This document shows, piece after piece, positions 1 to 6,042 of a stretch of 10,056 bases of DNA. The stretch's first letter is position 1. Each line of letters opens with the position of its first letter. The notes under the pieces are model-generated. The model worked only from the letters and a program-made list of their open reading frames with translations. It ran no database searches and was not told where the DNA came from. A program made the position numbers and the translations under genes. Source of the DNA: Gammaproteobacteria bacterium (GTDB taxonomy: Bacteria > Pseudomonadota > Gammaproteobacteria > Poriferisulfidales > Oxydemutatoraceae); contig RKSI01000106.1 of assembly GCA_007570905.1 (NCBI GenBank), positions 1 to 10,056 of the forward strand, in the 5' to 3' direction.

Positions 1-834
1 CGGAAACCGCCTGCCGTTCAGGAGATACCATTTGTAGTCCATATTGCGGCTGCGGCTTCCTCCCTTAAGCAAGCCAATATAAGGAACAGAATGGGGCGAT
101 ATCACATGTACGAGTTGTTGTCGCCTCCTTTCTGATTTGACATTCCTCCAGCAGGACAGCATGACAATCTCTTCTACATGGGTAAAACTCCCGTTCTGCT
201 TTCGCCATTCAAGACGCCGGTAATAAGCGTCGCACCATCGGCGCGCAGGTTCAATCGCGCCGCCGAAAAACTGAGCGGTGAAACGAGAGCGATTATTCCC
301 GTATGGAATCAAAATCATCTTATCTTGCGGCAACCTAAGACATACTTCAAGATTGGGCCACTCGATGTCTTCCACCAGGCGAAATTGCAACCGCCGGGCC
401 GACCACCACGGCGCCTCCGAATCCCACCTGAAAACACCGATATCACACCAGAAAAGCATCTCCGACCTGAAGGGATTCTCCGACAGCGCCTGCCGCAGAA
501 AATGATGCTTCTCATGCCAAATTAAACTGCATGCAATAAAGACTTCAGCACGCTTCGGAGGAAATAACAGGCGCTTCAAGTCGCCCAGATATCTGTATGC
601 ATAGAATTCCTCCGGGCGGGTGACATGATAAACCGCCGGTTTGCCTCTCCGCGCTTCCTTCAACATATCCACAGACTGCTCGTCGCAAAAGATGACCAGC
701 GGCCACTGCACAAACGGCAGAAAATTACTGATCCAGCCCGGGTACGGATTTCCCCGTTCCGGATGTTCTGGTTCCCCTGCCAAATCAAAATAAGCCGTCA
801 CCAGCGTTATCGGGTGTTGTTCGGTTGCTTTCAT
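1..834 (-). CDS. WlaTC/HtrL-like putative glycosyltransferase, paralogue A (3' end beyond window)
   Basis: Reading the minus strand from the ATG at 834, the frame stays open for 278 codons to base 1 with no stop or frameshift, so the gene is intact here and only its last few residues (about 10, by comparison with its paralogues) lie outside. It opens with MKATEQHPITLVTAYF and carries the same landmarks as the two neighbouring copies: a PYPGWI/FLP block, PLVIFCDEQS, TRPEEFYAY, LIWHEKHHFLRQAL, FWCDIG, FFGGAIEPARRWCDAYY and YKWYLLNGRRFP. The N-terminal VTAYF strand, VIFCD and the FWCDIG motif resemble the WlaTC/HtrL (HtrL_YibB) family, linked to surface glycan synthesis. That family call is from recognition, not a search. 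The start is supported by an AGG seven bases upstream and by matching starts in the other copies; it lies 23 nt after the stop of copy B. More AT-rich than the core genes upstream. Confidence 0.75.
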   Translation of the reverse strand, partial: MKATEQHPITLVTAYFDLAGEPEHPERGNPYPGWISNFLPFVQWPLVIFCDEQSVDMLKEARRGKPAVYHVTRPEEFYAYRYLGDLKRLLFPPKRAEVFIACSLIWHEKHHFLRQALSENPFRSEMLFWCDIGVFRWDSEAPWWSARRLQFRLVEDIEWPNLEVCLRLPQDKMILIPYGNNRSRFTAQFFGGAIEPARRWCDAYYRRLEWRKQNGSFTHVEEIVMLSCWRNVKSERRRQQLVHVISPHSVPYIGLLKGGSRSRNMDYKWYLLNGRRFP

Positions 835-857
835 CTTGCCGCCTGCGTCGGGCACTA

Positions 858-1703
858 CTACGCCGGCCCGGACAACAGCCATCTAAAAGCGTATTTCCAC
901 GGAAACCGCCTGCCTTGCAGAAAATACCATTTGTAACTCAACCTGCGCTTTTTTCCCCTGAATATATGAAAACTGCCCGGCATCACATATGCAAGTTCCC
1001 GCCGCCGCCTCAAACAGGATGCCATGACGAGCTCCTCTTTCGCAGGCAGACTTCCATTCTGCTTTCGCAGTTCAAGACGTTGGTAATAAGCGTCACACCA
1101 CCGACGCGCAGGCTCAATAGCGCCACCGAAAAAACAGGCAGCCATATTATCGTCATTGAAGGGCCAATTCACTAAAATCACCTTATCTTTCGGCAAAGTG
1201 CGGCACACCCCAAGGTTGGGCCATTCGATGTCTTCAAACAGGCGGAATGCCAGCCGCGGGCTTAACCTTGACCACAAGGACGCATCTGGATTGTACCTGA
1301 ACTGGCCAATATCACACCAGAAGAGCATCTCCGAACCGAAAGGATTCTCCGGCAGCGCCTGCCGCAGAAAATGATGCTTCTCATGCCATATCAAACTGCG
1401 TGCAATACAGACTTCGGCCTGTCCTGCGGGAAATGACAGGCGCTTCAAGTCACCCAGATATTTGTACACATAAAACTCCTCCGGGCGGGTGACATGCCAA
1501 ACCGCCGGTTTGTCGCCTCTCGCATCCTTCAGCATATCCACGGACTGCTCGTCGCAGAAGATGACCAGCGGCCACCGGACATGCGGCAGAAAATTCCTGA
1601 TCCAGTGCGGGTACGGATTGCCCAACTCCGGCTTGCCGGGTTTCCCGCCCAACTCAAAATAGGCCGTCACCAGCGTTATCGGGTATTGTGCGTGCGGCTC
1701 CAT
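858..1703 (-). CDS. WlaTC/HtrL-like putative glycosyltransferase, paralogue B
   Basis: 281 aa from the ATG at 1703. This start gives MEPHAQYPITLVTAYF, aligned with the starts of copies A and C, and has AGG seven bases upstream. An alternative ATG at 1727 overlaps the stop of copy C as ATGA and would add eight residues; it could serve translational coupling. A still longer reading back to 1799 would overlap the C-terminus of copy C and is unlikely. The protein shares nearly all conserved blocks with copies A and C, including PLVIFCDEQS, TRPEEFY, LIWHEKHHFLRQAL, FWCDIG, FFGGAIEPARRWCDAYY and a C-terminal GPA end. It differs most in the loop after KVILV (about 1134-1169) and in the segment before YKWYFLQG, where the SVPYIGLLKG stretch of the others is replaced by a basic FRGKKRR stretch. 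Probable glycosyltransferase of the WlaTC/HtrL group; donor and acceptor are unknown. No signal peptide or membrane segment is seen, so it is probably cytoplasmic. Confidence 0.8.
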   Translation of the reverse strand: MEPHAQYPITLVTAYFELGGKPGKPELGNPYPHWIRNFLPHVRWPLVIFCDEQSVDMLKDARGDKPAVWHVTRPEEFYVYKYLGDLKRLSFPAGQAEVCIARSLIWHEKHHFLRQALPENPFGSEMLFWCDIGQFRYNPDASLWSRLSPRLAFRLFEDIEWPNLGVCRTLPKDKVILVNWPFNDDNMAACFFGGAIEPARRWCDAYYQRLELRKQNGSLPAKEELVMASCLRRRRELAYVMPGSFHIFRGKKRRLSYKWYFLQGRRFPWKYAFRWLLSGPA

Positions 1704-1723
1704 CCCATTGCCTGCGGCGCGCG

Positions 1724-2581
1724 TCATCGCGCCGGCCCGGAAAAGAGCCTTCTGCAAAAATAGCGCAGCGGAAACCGCTTGCCGTTCAGGAGGTACCATT
1801 TGTAATCCAACCCGTGGCTCCGGCCTTTAAGCAGCCCAATATACGGAACAGAATCAGGTGGCATTACCCAAGTGAGTTCGCTCAACCTCCTCAAGCAAGA
1901 TGTCATGACAAACTCTTCTTTCTCGATAAATCCTCCGTTCTGCTTTCGTTTTTCAAGACGCCGATAGTAAGCGTCACACCACCGGCGCGAAGGCTCAACC
2001 GCACCCCCAAACCAGCCACCGTGGATGCGATCCTTGTCGCCGCGATTCCCTCTTACCAGAATCACCCTGTCTTGCGGCAGAGCACGGCACACCTCAAGGC
2101 TGGGCCACTCGATGTCTTCAAACAGGCGGAATTGCCTCCGGCGGGGCGACCAGCGGGACGCATCCGAAGCCCATCTGAAAACACCGATATCGCACCAGAA
2201 AACCATCTCCGAACCGAAAGGGTTTTCCGACAGCGCCTGCCGCAGAAAATGATGTTTCTCATGCCAGATTAAACTGCGTGAAATGTAGAGTTCAGCCTGT
2301 TCTTCGGGAAATGACAGGCGCTTCAAATCATCCAGATATTTGTACGCATAAAACTCTTCCGGGCGGGTGACATGCCAAACCGCCGGTTTGTCCCCTCTCG
2401 CCTCCTTCAGCATGTCCAGAGACTGTTCGTCGCAGAAGATGACCAGTGGCCACCGCACATATGGAAGAAAATTCCTGATCCAGCCAGGATAAGGGTTTTC
2501 CAACCCTGAGAATGGAGGTCTCCCCCCCAACTCAAAATACGCCGTCACCAGCGTTATCGGGTATTGTTCGCGCGTTTCCAT
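1724..2581 (-). CDS. WlaTC/HtrL-like putative glycosyltransferase, paralogue C
   Basis: 285 aa from the ATG at 2581 (METREQYPITLVTAYF). An in-frame GTG at 2599 would add six residues, with an in-frame stop immediately upstream; the ATG is preferred because it aligns with copies A and B, though neither start has a strong ribosome binding site. Motifs in order: VTAYFELGG near residues 12-20, PYPGWI near 30-35, PLVIFCDE at 45-52, TRPEEFYAY at 72-80, SLIWHEKHHF at 103-112, FWCDIG at 128-133 (candidate metal or nucleotide-sugar site, by analogy with WxDxG-like motifs of HtrL proteins), then an EDIEWP block, WFGGAVEP...RRWCDAYY, and a C-terminal YKWYLLNGKRFP. It is the first of the three copies to be transcribed and follows the 72-aa protein by 39 nt. 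The family call is moderate; that it is a real, conserved gene is strongly supported by its two paralogues. Confidence 0.8.
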   Translation of the reverse strand: METREQYPITLVTAYFELGGRPPFSGLENPYPGWIRNFLPYVRWPLVIFCDEQSLDMLKEARGDKPAVWHVTRPEEFYAYKYLDDLKRLSFPEEQAELYISRSLIWHEKHHFLRQALSENPFGSEMVFWCDIGVFRWASDASRWSPRRRQFRLFEDIEWPSLEVCRALPQDRVILVRGNRGDKDRIHGGWFGGAVEPSRRWCDAYYRRLEKRKQNGGFIEKEEFVMTSCLRRLSELTWVMPPDSVPYIGLLKGRSHGLDYKWYLLNGKRFPLRYFCRRLFSGPAR

Positions 2582-2620
2582 GCCGTCAACCGGCCTCACT
2601 CATGCCGCTGCGGCGCGCAA

Positions 2621-2839
2621 TCAATGCGCGTCGGGATTATAAAAAGCCGCCGTGGTGTGCTTTTTCTTCGGCCAGAAGGTCATGTCGGGGTGTTCGGCGT
2701 GCAGTTCCTCGACGCGCTTGCGCGCCTCGCCCCAGGTCATCTCGTCGGCGTACTCGCCGGCCTCAAACTTGTATTTGTGCCGCCAGCCGATGACAAAACC
2801 CGGCTCGTCGTCCTGGTGGTGAAAAGTGTCTTCTATCAT
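2621..2839 (-). CDS. Small hypothetical protein, 72 aa
   Basis: A 72-residue protein starting MIEDTFHHQDDEPGFVIGWR. The ATG at 2839 has a good Shine-Dalgarno (GGAGAGAG, with GGAG seven bases upstream), and the gene starts only 14 nt after bamC ends, so it is probably translated from the same mRNA. The N-terminal third is acidic and His/Asp-rich. The middle has an EMTWGEARKRVEELHAEHPD segment that looks helical, and the end is basic (FWPKKKH). There is no signal peptide, membrane segment, or Cys or metal cluster. I do not recognise a family, so no function is assigned. Codon use looks like the core genes rather than the AT-richer array that follows. Confidence is in the existence of the gene, not its role. 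Confidence 0.65.
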   Translation of the reverse strand: MIEDTFHHQDDEPGFVIGWRHKYKFEAGEYADEMTWGEARKRVEELHAEHPDMTFWPKKKHTTAAFYNPDAH

Positions 2840-2853
2840 TGTCTCTCTCCGTG

Positions 2854-3984
2854 TCAGCGCGCCGCCACCGCTCCCGGTTCAAACGCCATCAGCACCCGTT
2901 TCAGCAGGCGCTGCGCCAGCGAATAAGGCACCGCGGCGCCGTTGCCGTTCGGGTGCACTGTTACCAGCGTCTGCCCGCCCTTTGCCAGCAGATGCAGTTG
3001 CAGCAGTTGCCCGCGCGCGGCGGCGCCGTCTATGCCGCCGCCGGCATCGTTGTAGCGCACCAGGTAAATGCCGCGGCTGCGGTCGTCGTCGCGCATTTCA
3101 ATGCCGGAACGCGCCAGCGCCGCGCCGATATGCCGCCACGCCTTGCTGTAACGCTGGCCGACCCGCAGCACCGCGACCCCGGCCATGTTGTTAATATCCA
3201 GCGCCACGCGCGCATCGTCAAGCGACGCCATCTGCGGGCTGGCCGCCTCGCGCCCGGCGGCGAGATAATCGCGGAAACGCAGCAGCAGGCGCCGCTCAAA
3301 CTCCATGTCGGGCGGCAGCAGGCGCCATTCGCCGCCGCTCAAACCGGCCTCGCGCGACGAGATGAACACATTGGTAACCGCGTCCGGCTCGCGCTCCAGG
3401 CGCACGCGCACGCGCACGCGCGAACGCGCCAGCCCGCGCGCGCCGGCGACCTCAACGCGGCGCTCGCGCCATTCGGTCTCGGCCCAGCCGTGCGCCGGAT
3501 TGCTTGAAGCCACCTTGAAGCCGCTGCGCTGCAAAAACGCCGGCACCTGCGGCCACAGCGTCGCCGGGCTGACATCCACCGCAAGCCACGCGACACCGCC
3601 GTCGCGCCGCAGTTGCATATCAAGGCGCTGCGGCAGCACGCGGCTGTTCAGCGCGGCGTCCGCGGCGGCGCTGACGCGGCCCCTGCCGCCCGGCACCTGA
3701 AGGCTGCCGCTGGTGTCCGGCGCGTCCAGTTCGGGCGGCACCTCAAGCGGGTCGTTGTCGCCGCCCATGAACACCTCGGAGCCGAAGGTCGGCAATTCCA
3801 GTTGGTCCATCAGCGAAGTGCCGTCGTCCGTGCCGGAGCAGCCCGCAAGCCACAGGCAAACGGCAACGGCAACCGCCCAGCGCACAACGCCCATCGCACC
3901 GCGCCGGCGCGGCGCATAGCCACCTGCACCGCCCCGTGAAAATCCGTCGGCGGCGCCAACACCAAACATCCGCGCAAAGCTCAT
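2854..3984 (-). CDS. bamC: BamC (NlpB), lipoprotein of the outer-membrane beta-barrel assembly machine
   Basis: BamC is an accessory lipoprotein of the Bam complex, which folds beta-barrel proteins into the outer membrane. Here a hydrophobic stretch leads into LWLAGC (lipidated Cys at residue 49), followed by a low-complexity linker containing LEVPPEL (residues 80-86) and two helix-grip-type domains. The first is around residues 130-215, with TLWPQVPAFLQRSGF matching the E. coli TLWPQV block; the second is around 265-370, with AWRHIGAALARSGIEM and DRSRGIYLVRY. Like E. coli nlpB it lies directly after dapA, overlapping it by 4 nt (ATGA). The chosen ATG at 3984 has GGAG seven bases upstream. 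A second in-frame ATG at 3894 would give a conventional 18-residue signal peptide and 346 aa, close to the E. coli length, but has no clear ribosome site. The family call is firm; the start is not settled. Confidence 0.9.
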   Translation of the reverse strand: MSFARMFGVGAADGFSRGGAGGYAPRRRGAMGVVRWAVAVAVCLWLAGCSGTDDGTSLMDQLELPTFGSEVFMGGDNDPLEVPPELDAPDTSGSLQVPGGRGRVSAAADAALNSRVLPQRLDMQLRRDGGVAWLAVDVSPATLWPQVPAFLQRSGFKVASSNPAHGWAETEWRERRVEVAGARGLARSRVRVRVRLEREPDAVTNVFISSREAGLSGGEWRLLPPDMEFERRLLLRFRDYLAAGREAASPQMASLDDARVALDINNMAGVAVLRVGQRYSKAWRHIGAALARSGIEMRDDDRSRGIYLVRYNDAGGGIDGAAARGQLLQLHLLAKGGQTLVTVHPNGNGAAVPYSLAQRLLKRVLMAFEPGAVAAR

Positions 3985-4859
3985 TGCACCACTCCGGCGC
4001 GGCGCATCGCCGCGTGCACCTCGTCATGAAAGTCCGCCGCCAGCGGCGTCAGCGGCAGCCGCAGGCCGGGCGGTATCCGGTTCATCCGGTGCAGCGCCCA
4101 CTTGACCGGAATCGGATTGGACTCAAGAAACAACGCCTGATGCAGGCCGTGCAGCCGCGCGTCTATCTGTTCGGCGCGCGCGCGGTCGCCGGCCAGCGCC
4201 GCTTTGCACATCTCGTGCATCTGCGCCGGCGCGACATTGGCGGTGACCGAAATCACGCCGCGCGCGCCGCGCAGCATGGTCTCGGCGGCGGCGATATCCT
4301 CGCCGCAGTACACCGCAAAATCCTTTCCGCAAAGTTGCATGATGTCGTTGCTGCGTTCAATGGAGCCGGTGGCTTCCTTGATGCCGGCGATGCCGGGCAC
4401 CCGGCTCAGCCGCTGCACGGTGGCCGGCAGCATGTCGCAGGCCGTCCGCCCCGGCACATTATAAAGAATTTGCGGAATATCCACCGATTCGGCGATGAGT
4501 TTGTGGTGCAGATACAGCCCCTCCTGCGTCGGCTTGTTGTAATACGGCGTGACCAGCAGGCAGGCGTCGGCGCCGCTTTCCTTCGCGCCGCGGGTCAGTT
4601 CCAGCGCCTCGCGCGTGGAGTTGGCGCCGGTGCCGGCGATGACCGGAATGCGCCCGCGCACCTGGCCGACCGCAAAGCGGATGACCTCGCGGTGCTCTTC
4701 AAAGTCCAGCGTCGCCGACTCGCCGGTGGTGCCCGCCGCGACCAGCGCGTCGGTGCCCTCGCCGATGTGAAACTCAATCAGGTCGGCGAACGCGCGGTAG
4801 TCTATCGCGCCGCCTTCCTGCATCGGCGTGACCACCGCCACCATGCTGCCCTGAAACAT
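3981..4859 (-). CDS. dapA: 4-hydroxy-tetrahydrodipicolinate synthase (DapA)
   Basis: DapA condenses pyruvate with aspartate semialdehyde, the first committed step of lysine and meso-diaminopimelate synthesis (diaminopimelate goes into peptidoglycan). From the ATG at 4859 the protein is 292 aa, the same length as the E. coli enzyme, and begins MFQGSMVAVVTPM. Key residues fall at E. coli positions: Thr44 and Thr45 in GTTGES, Tyr107 in TPYYNKP, Tyr133 and Arg138 in LYNVPGRT, and the Schiff-base Lys161 in GIKEATG. A longer reading from a TTG at 4871 is possible but unneeded. It lies 24 nt after perM and its stop overlaps the bamC start, so the three genes are probably co-transcribed. All catalytic residues are present, so it should be active. 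Confidence 0.97.
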   Translation of the reverse strand: MFQGSMVAVVTPMQEGGAIDYRAFADLIEFHIGEGTDALVAAGTTGESATLDFEEHREVIRFAVGQVRGRIPVIAGTGANSTREALELTRGAKESGADACLLVTPYYNKPTQEGLYLHHKLIAESVDIPQILYNVPGRTACDMLPATVQRLSRVPGIAGIKEATGSIERSNDIMQLCGKDFAVYCGEDIAAAETMLRGARGVISVTANVAPAQMHEMCKAALAGDRARAEQIDARLHGLHQALFLESNPIPVKWALHRMNRIPPGLRLPLTPLAADFHDEVHAAMRRAGVVQ

Positions 4860-4883
4860 CGCCCGCAACAATACCGCGCGCCG

Positions 4884-5948
4884 TCACGCCGCCGCCGCGC
4901 CGCGCGGCCACGCCTTCAGCACCGCGTTGACCAGCGTCGCCAGCGGAATCGCAAAGAACACGCCCCAGATGCCCCACAAGCCGCCGAAAATCAGCACCGC
5001 CGAGATAATCGCAATCGGGTGCAGGTTGACAATCTCGGAAAACAGCAGCGGCACCAGGATATTGCCGTCGAGAAACTGGATCACCGCGTAGGCGACCATC
5101 ACATACAGAAACTCCGACGACAGCCCCCACTGCGCGTAGCCGACCAGCGCCACCGGTATCGTGACCACGGCGGCGCCGAGAAACGGAATCACCACCGAAA
5201 TGCCGACCAGAAACGACAGCAGCGGCGCGTAGTTCAGCCCCAGCACCTGAAACACTATCCACGACACAAACCACACCGCCACAATCTCAATCAACTTGCC
5301 GCGCACATAGCCGGAAATCTTCTGGTTCACCTCGGCCCAGATGCGCGTCGTCAGTTCGCGGTTTTCCTTGCGCGGCAGGAAACTCGCGCACCATCTCAGC
5401 AGCAGTTCCTTGTCTTTAAGAAAGAAGAAAATCAGCAGCGGCACCAGCACCAGGTAAATCAGCGCGGTGATGAAGCCGCCGATGGACGACAGCAGCGCGC
5501 CCAGCATGTCCTGCGCGATTTGCGCTATCTCGCTGCGCAAACTCATGATGACGCCGTCCACCTGCTGTTGGCTGAGATACTGCGGATATTTTTCAATCAG
5601 TTGCGCGAGCAGCGCCTGGCCGCGCCCGAGTATGGACGGCAGTTCGCCGAGAAAGTCGGTAATCTGCGCCGCCATCAGCGGCGCCAGCACCAGCAGCGCC
5701 ACCAGCACCGCCATCAGAAAACCCGGATAAACCAGCGCAAACGACAGCGTCCGCGACAGCCGCCAGCGCCGCAGCAAATCCATCATGCCGTCCAGCAGGT
5801 AGGCGAACACCAGGCTGATCATCAGCGGCGCCAGAATGCGGCTGGCAAAGCCGATGACGACCGCGCCCAGCGCCAGCAGCACCAGCAGCACCGCGACCTG
5901 CGGGTTGGAGAACGAGCGTTCAAACCATTGTCGGAAGGGGTTGGCCAT
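4884..5948 (-). CDS. perM: PerM/AI-2E-transporter family membrane protein
   Basis: A 354-aa integral membrane protein of the AI-2E transporter (PF01594) superfamily, about the length of E. coli PerM. Hydrophobic segments appear near the N-terminus (VAVLLVLLALGAVVIGF, then LAPLMISLVFAYLL), around residues 70-100, around 160-180 (the FITALIYLVLVPLLIFFF stretch), and several in the C-terminal half. Between them is a soluble region with IEKYPQYLSQQQVDG and a basic FLPRKENREL loop. The end is small and Ala-rich. Substrate is not established for PerM-type members and the autoinducer name should not be taken as function. It is the first gene of the perM-dapA-bamC unit and is divergent from proS. The ATG at 5948 has no strong ribosome site. 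Confidence 0.85.
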   Translation of the reverse strand: MANPFRQWFERSFSNPQVAVLLVLLALGAVVIGFASRILAPLMISLVFAYLLDGMMDLLRRWRLSRTLSFALVYPGFLMAVLVALLVLAPLMAAQITDFLGELPSILGRGQALLAQLIEKYPQYLSQQQVDGVIMSLRSEIAQIAQDMLGALLSSIGGFITALIYLVLVPLLIFFFLKDKELLLRWCASFLPRKENRELTTRIWAEVNQKISGYVRGKLIEIVAVWFVSWIVFQVLGLNYAPLLSFLVGISVVIPFLGAAVVTIPVALVGYAQWGLSSEFLYVMVAYAVIQFLDGNILVPLLFSEIVNLHPIAIISAVLIFGGLWGIWGVFFAIPLATLVNAVLKAWPRGAAAA

Positions 5949-5983
5949 CAGATGTCATGCGCCGGGCGGCGCGTCCGGACGCC

Positions 5984-5992
5984 ACTTTACCA
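5984..5992 (-). promoter_or_regulatory. Possible extended -10 for perM-dapA-bamC
   Basis: On the minus strand the sequence reads TGGTAAAGT: a TGn element followed by TAAAGT, 35 bases before the perM ATG. The -35 region (TTCCCG at 17-bp spacing) is poor. It is the only reasonable -10 in the short divergent gap, so it is offered as a weak candidate. Confidence 0.3.
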
Positions 5993-6017
5993 GAAATGCG
6001 CGCCGCCGGGAATAGTT

Positions 6018-6026
6018 TGTTATACT
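6018..6026 (+). promoter_or_regulatory. Extended -10 promoter element for proS
   Basis: TGTTATACT contains the extended TGn motif followed by a -10 with five of six consensus bases. No convincing -35 is present, as is common for extended -10 promoters. The expected start of transcription (about 6033) leaves only about 10 nt before the proS ATG. A 10-bp perfect palindrome, GCCCGCGGGC at 6027-6036, covers the start region and could be an operator or chance in GC-rich DNA. Confidence 0.5.
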
Positions 6027-6042
6027 GCCCGCGGGCCGAAGA

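Larger units (their letters stand above)
1..2581 (-). repeat. Tandem array of three diverged gene-length direct repeats, about 870 bp each
   Basis: The three paralogous genes are head-to-tail. The same conserved block (encoding LIWHEKHHFLRQAL, plus-strand start cagcgcctgccgcagaaaat) recurs near 484, 1354 and 2231, and the gene starts fall at 834, 1703 and 2581, giving spacings of roughly 870-878 bp. Long stretches are almost identical in DNA, for instance the gggcgggtgacatg segment near 614, 1483 and 2361, while other stretches differ entirely. This indicates duplication of one gene followed by divergence, and leaves homology for recombination or gene conversion. The array may continue past base 1. 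Confidence 0.85.

Noticed and set aside
1..834. Copy A as a decayed pseudogene, because no complete gene is called there.
   Set aside because: Manual translation gives 278 uninterrupted codons with all family motifs; it simply runs off the window.
178..2272. Recurring plus-strand frames (178-525, 1156-1374, 1688-2272) that resemble each other across the repeats, possible antisense gene family.
   Set aside because: Their similarity follows automatically from the conserved minus-strand paralogues and they start and end at different points; no ribosome sites support them.
2839..3507. A 222-codon plus-strand frame opposite bamC.
   Set aside because: Antisense to the two helix-grip domains of BamC and without family features.
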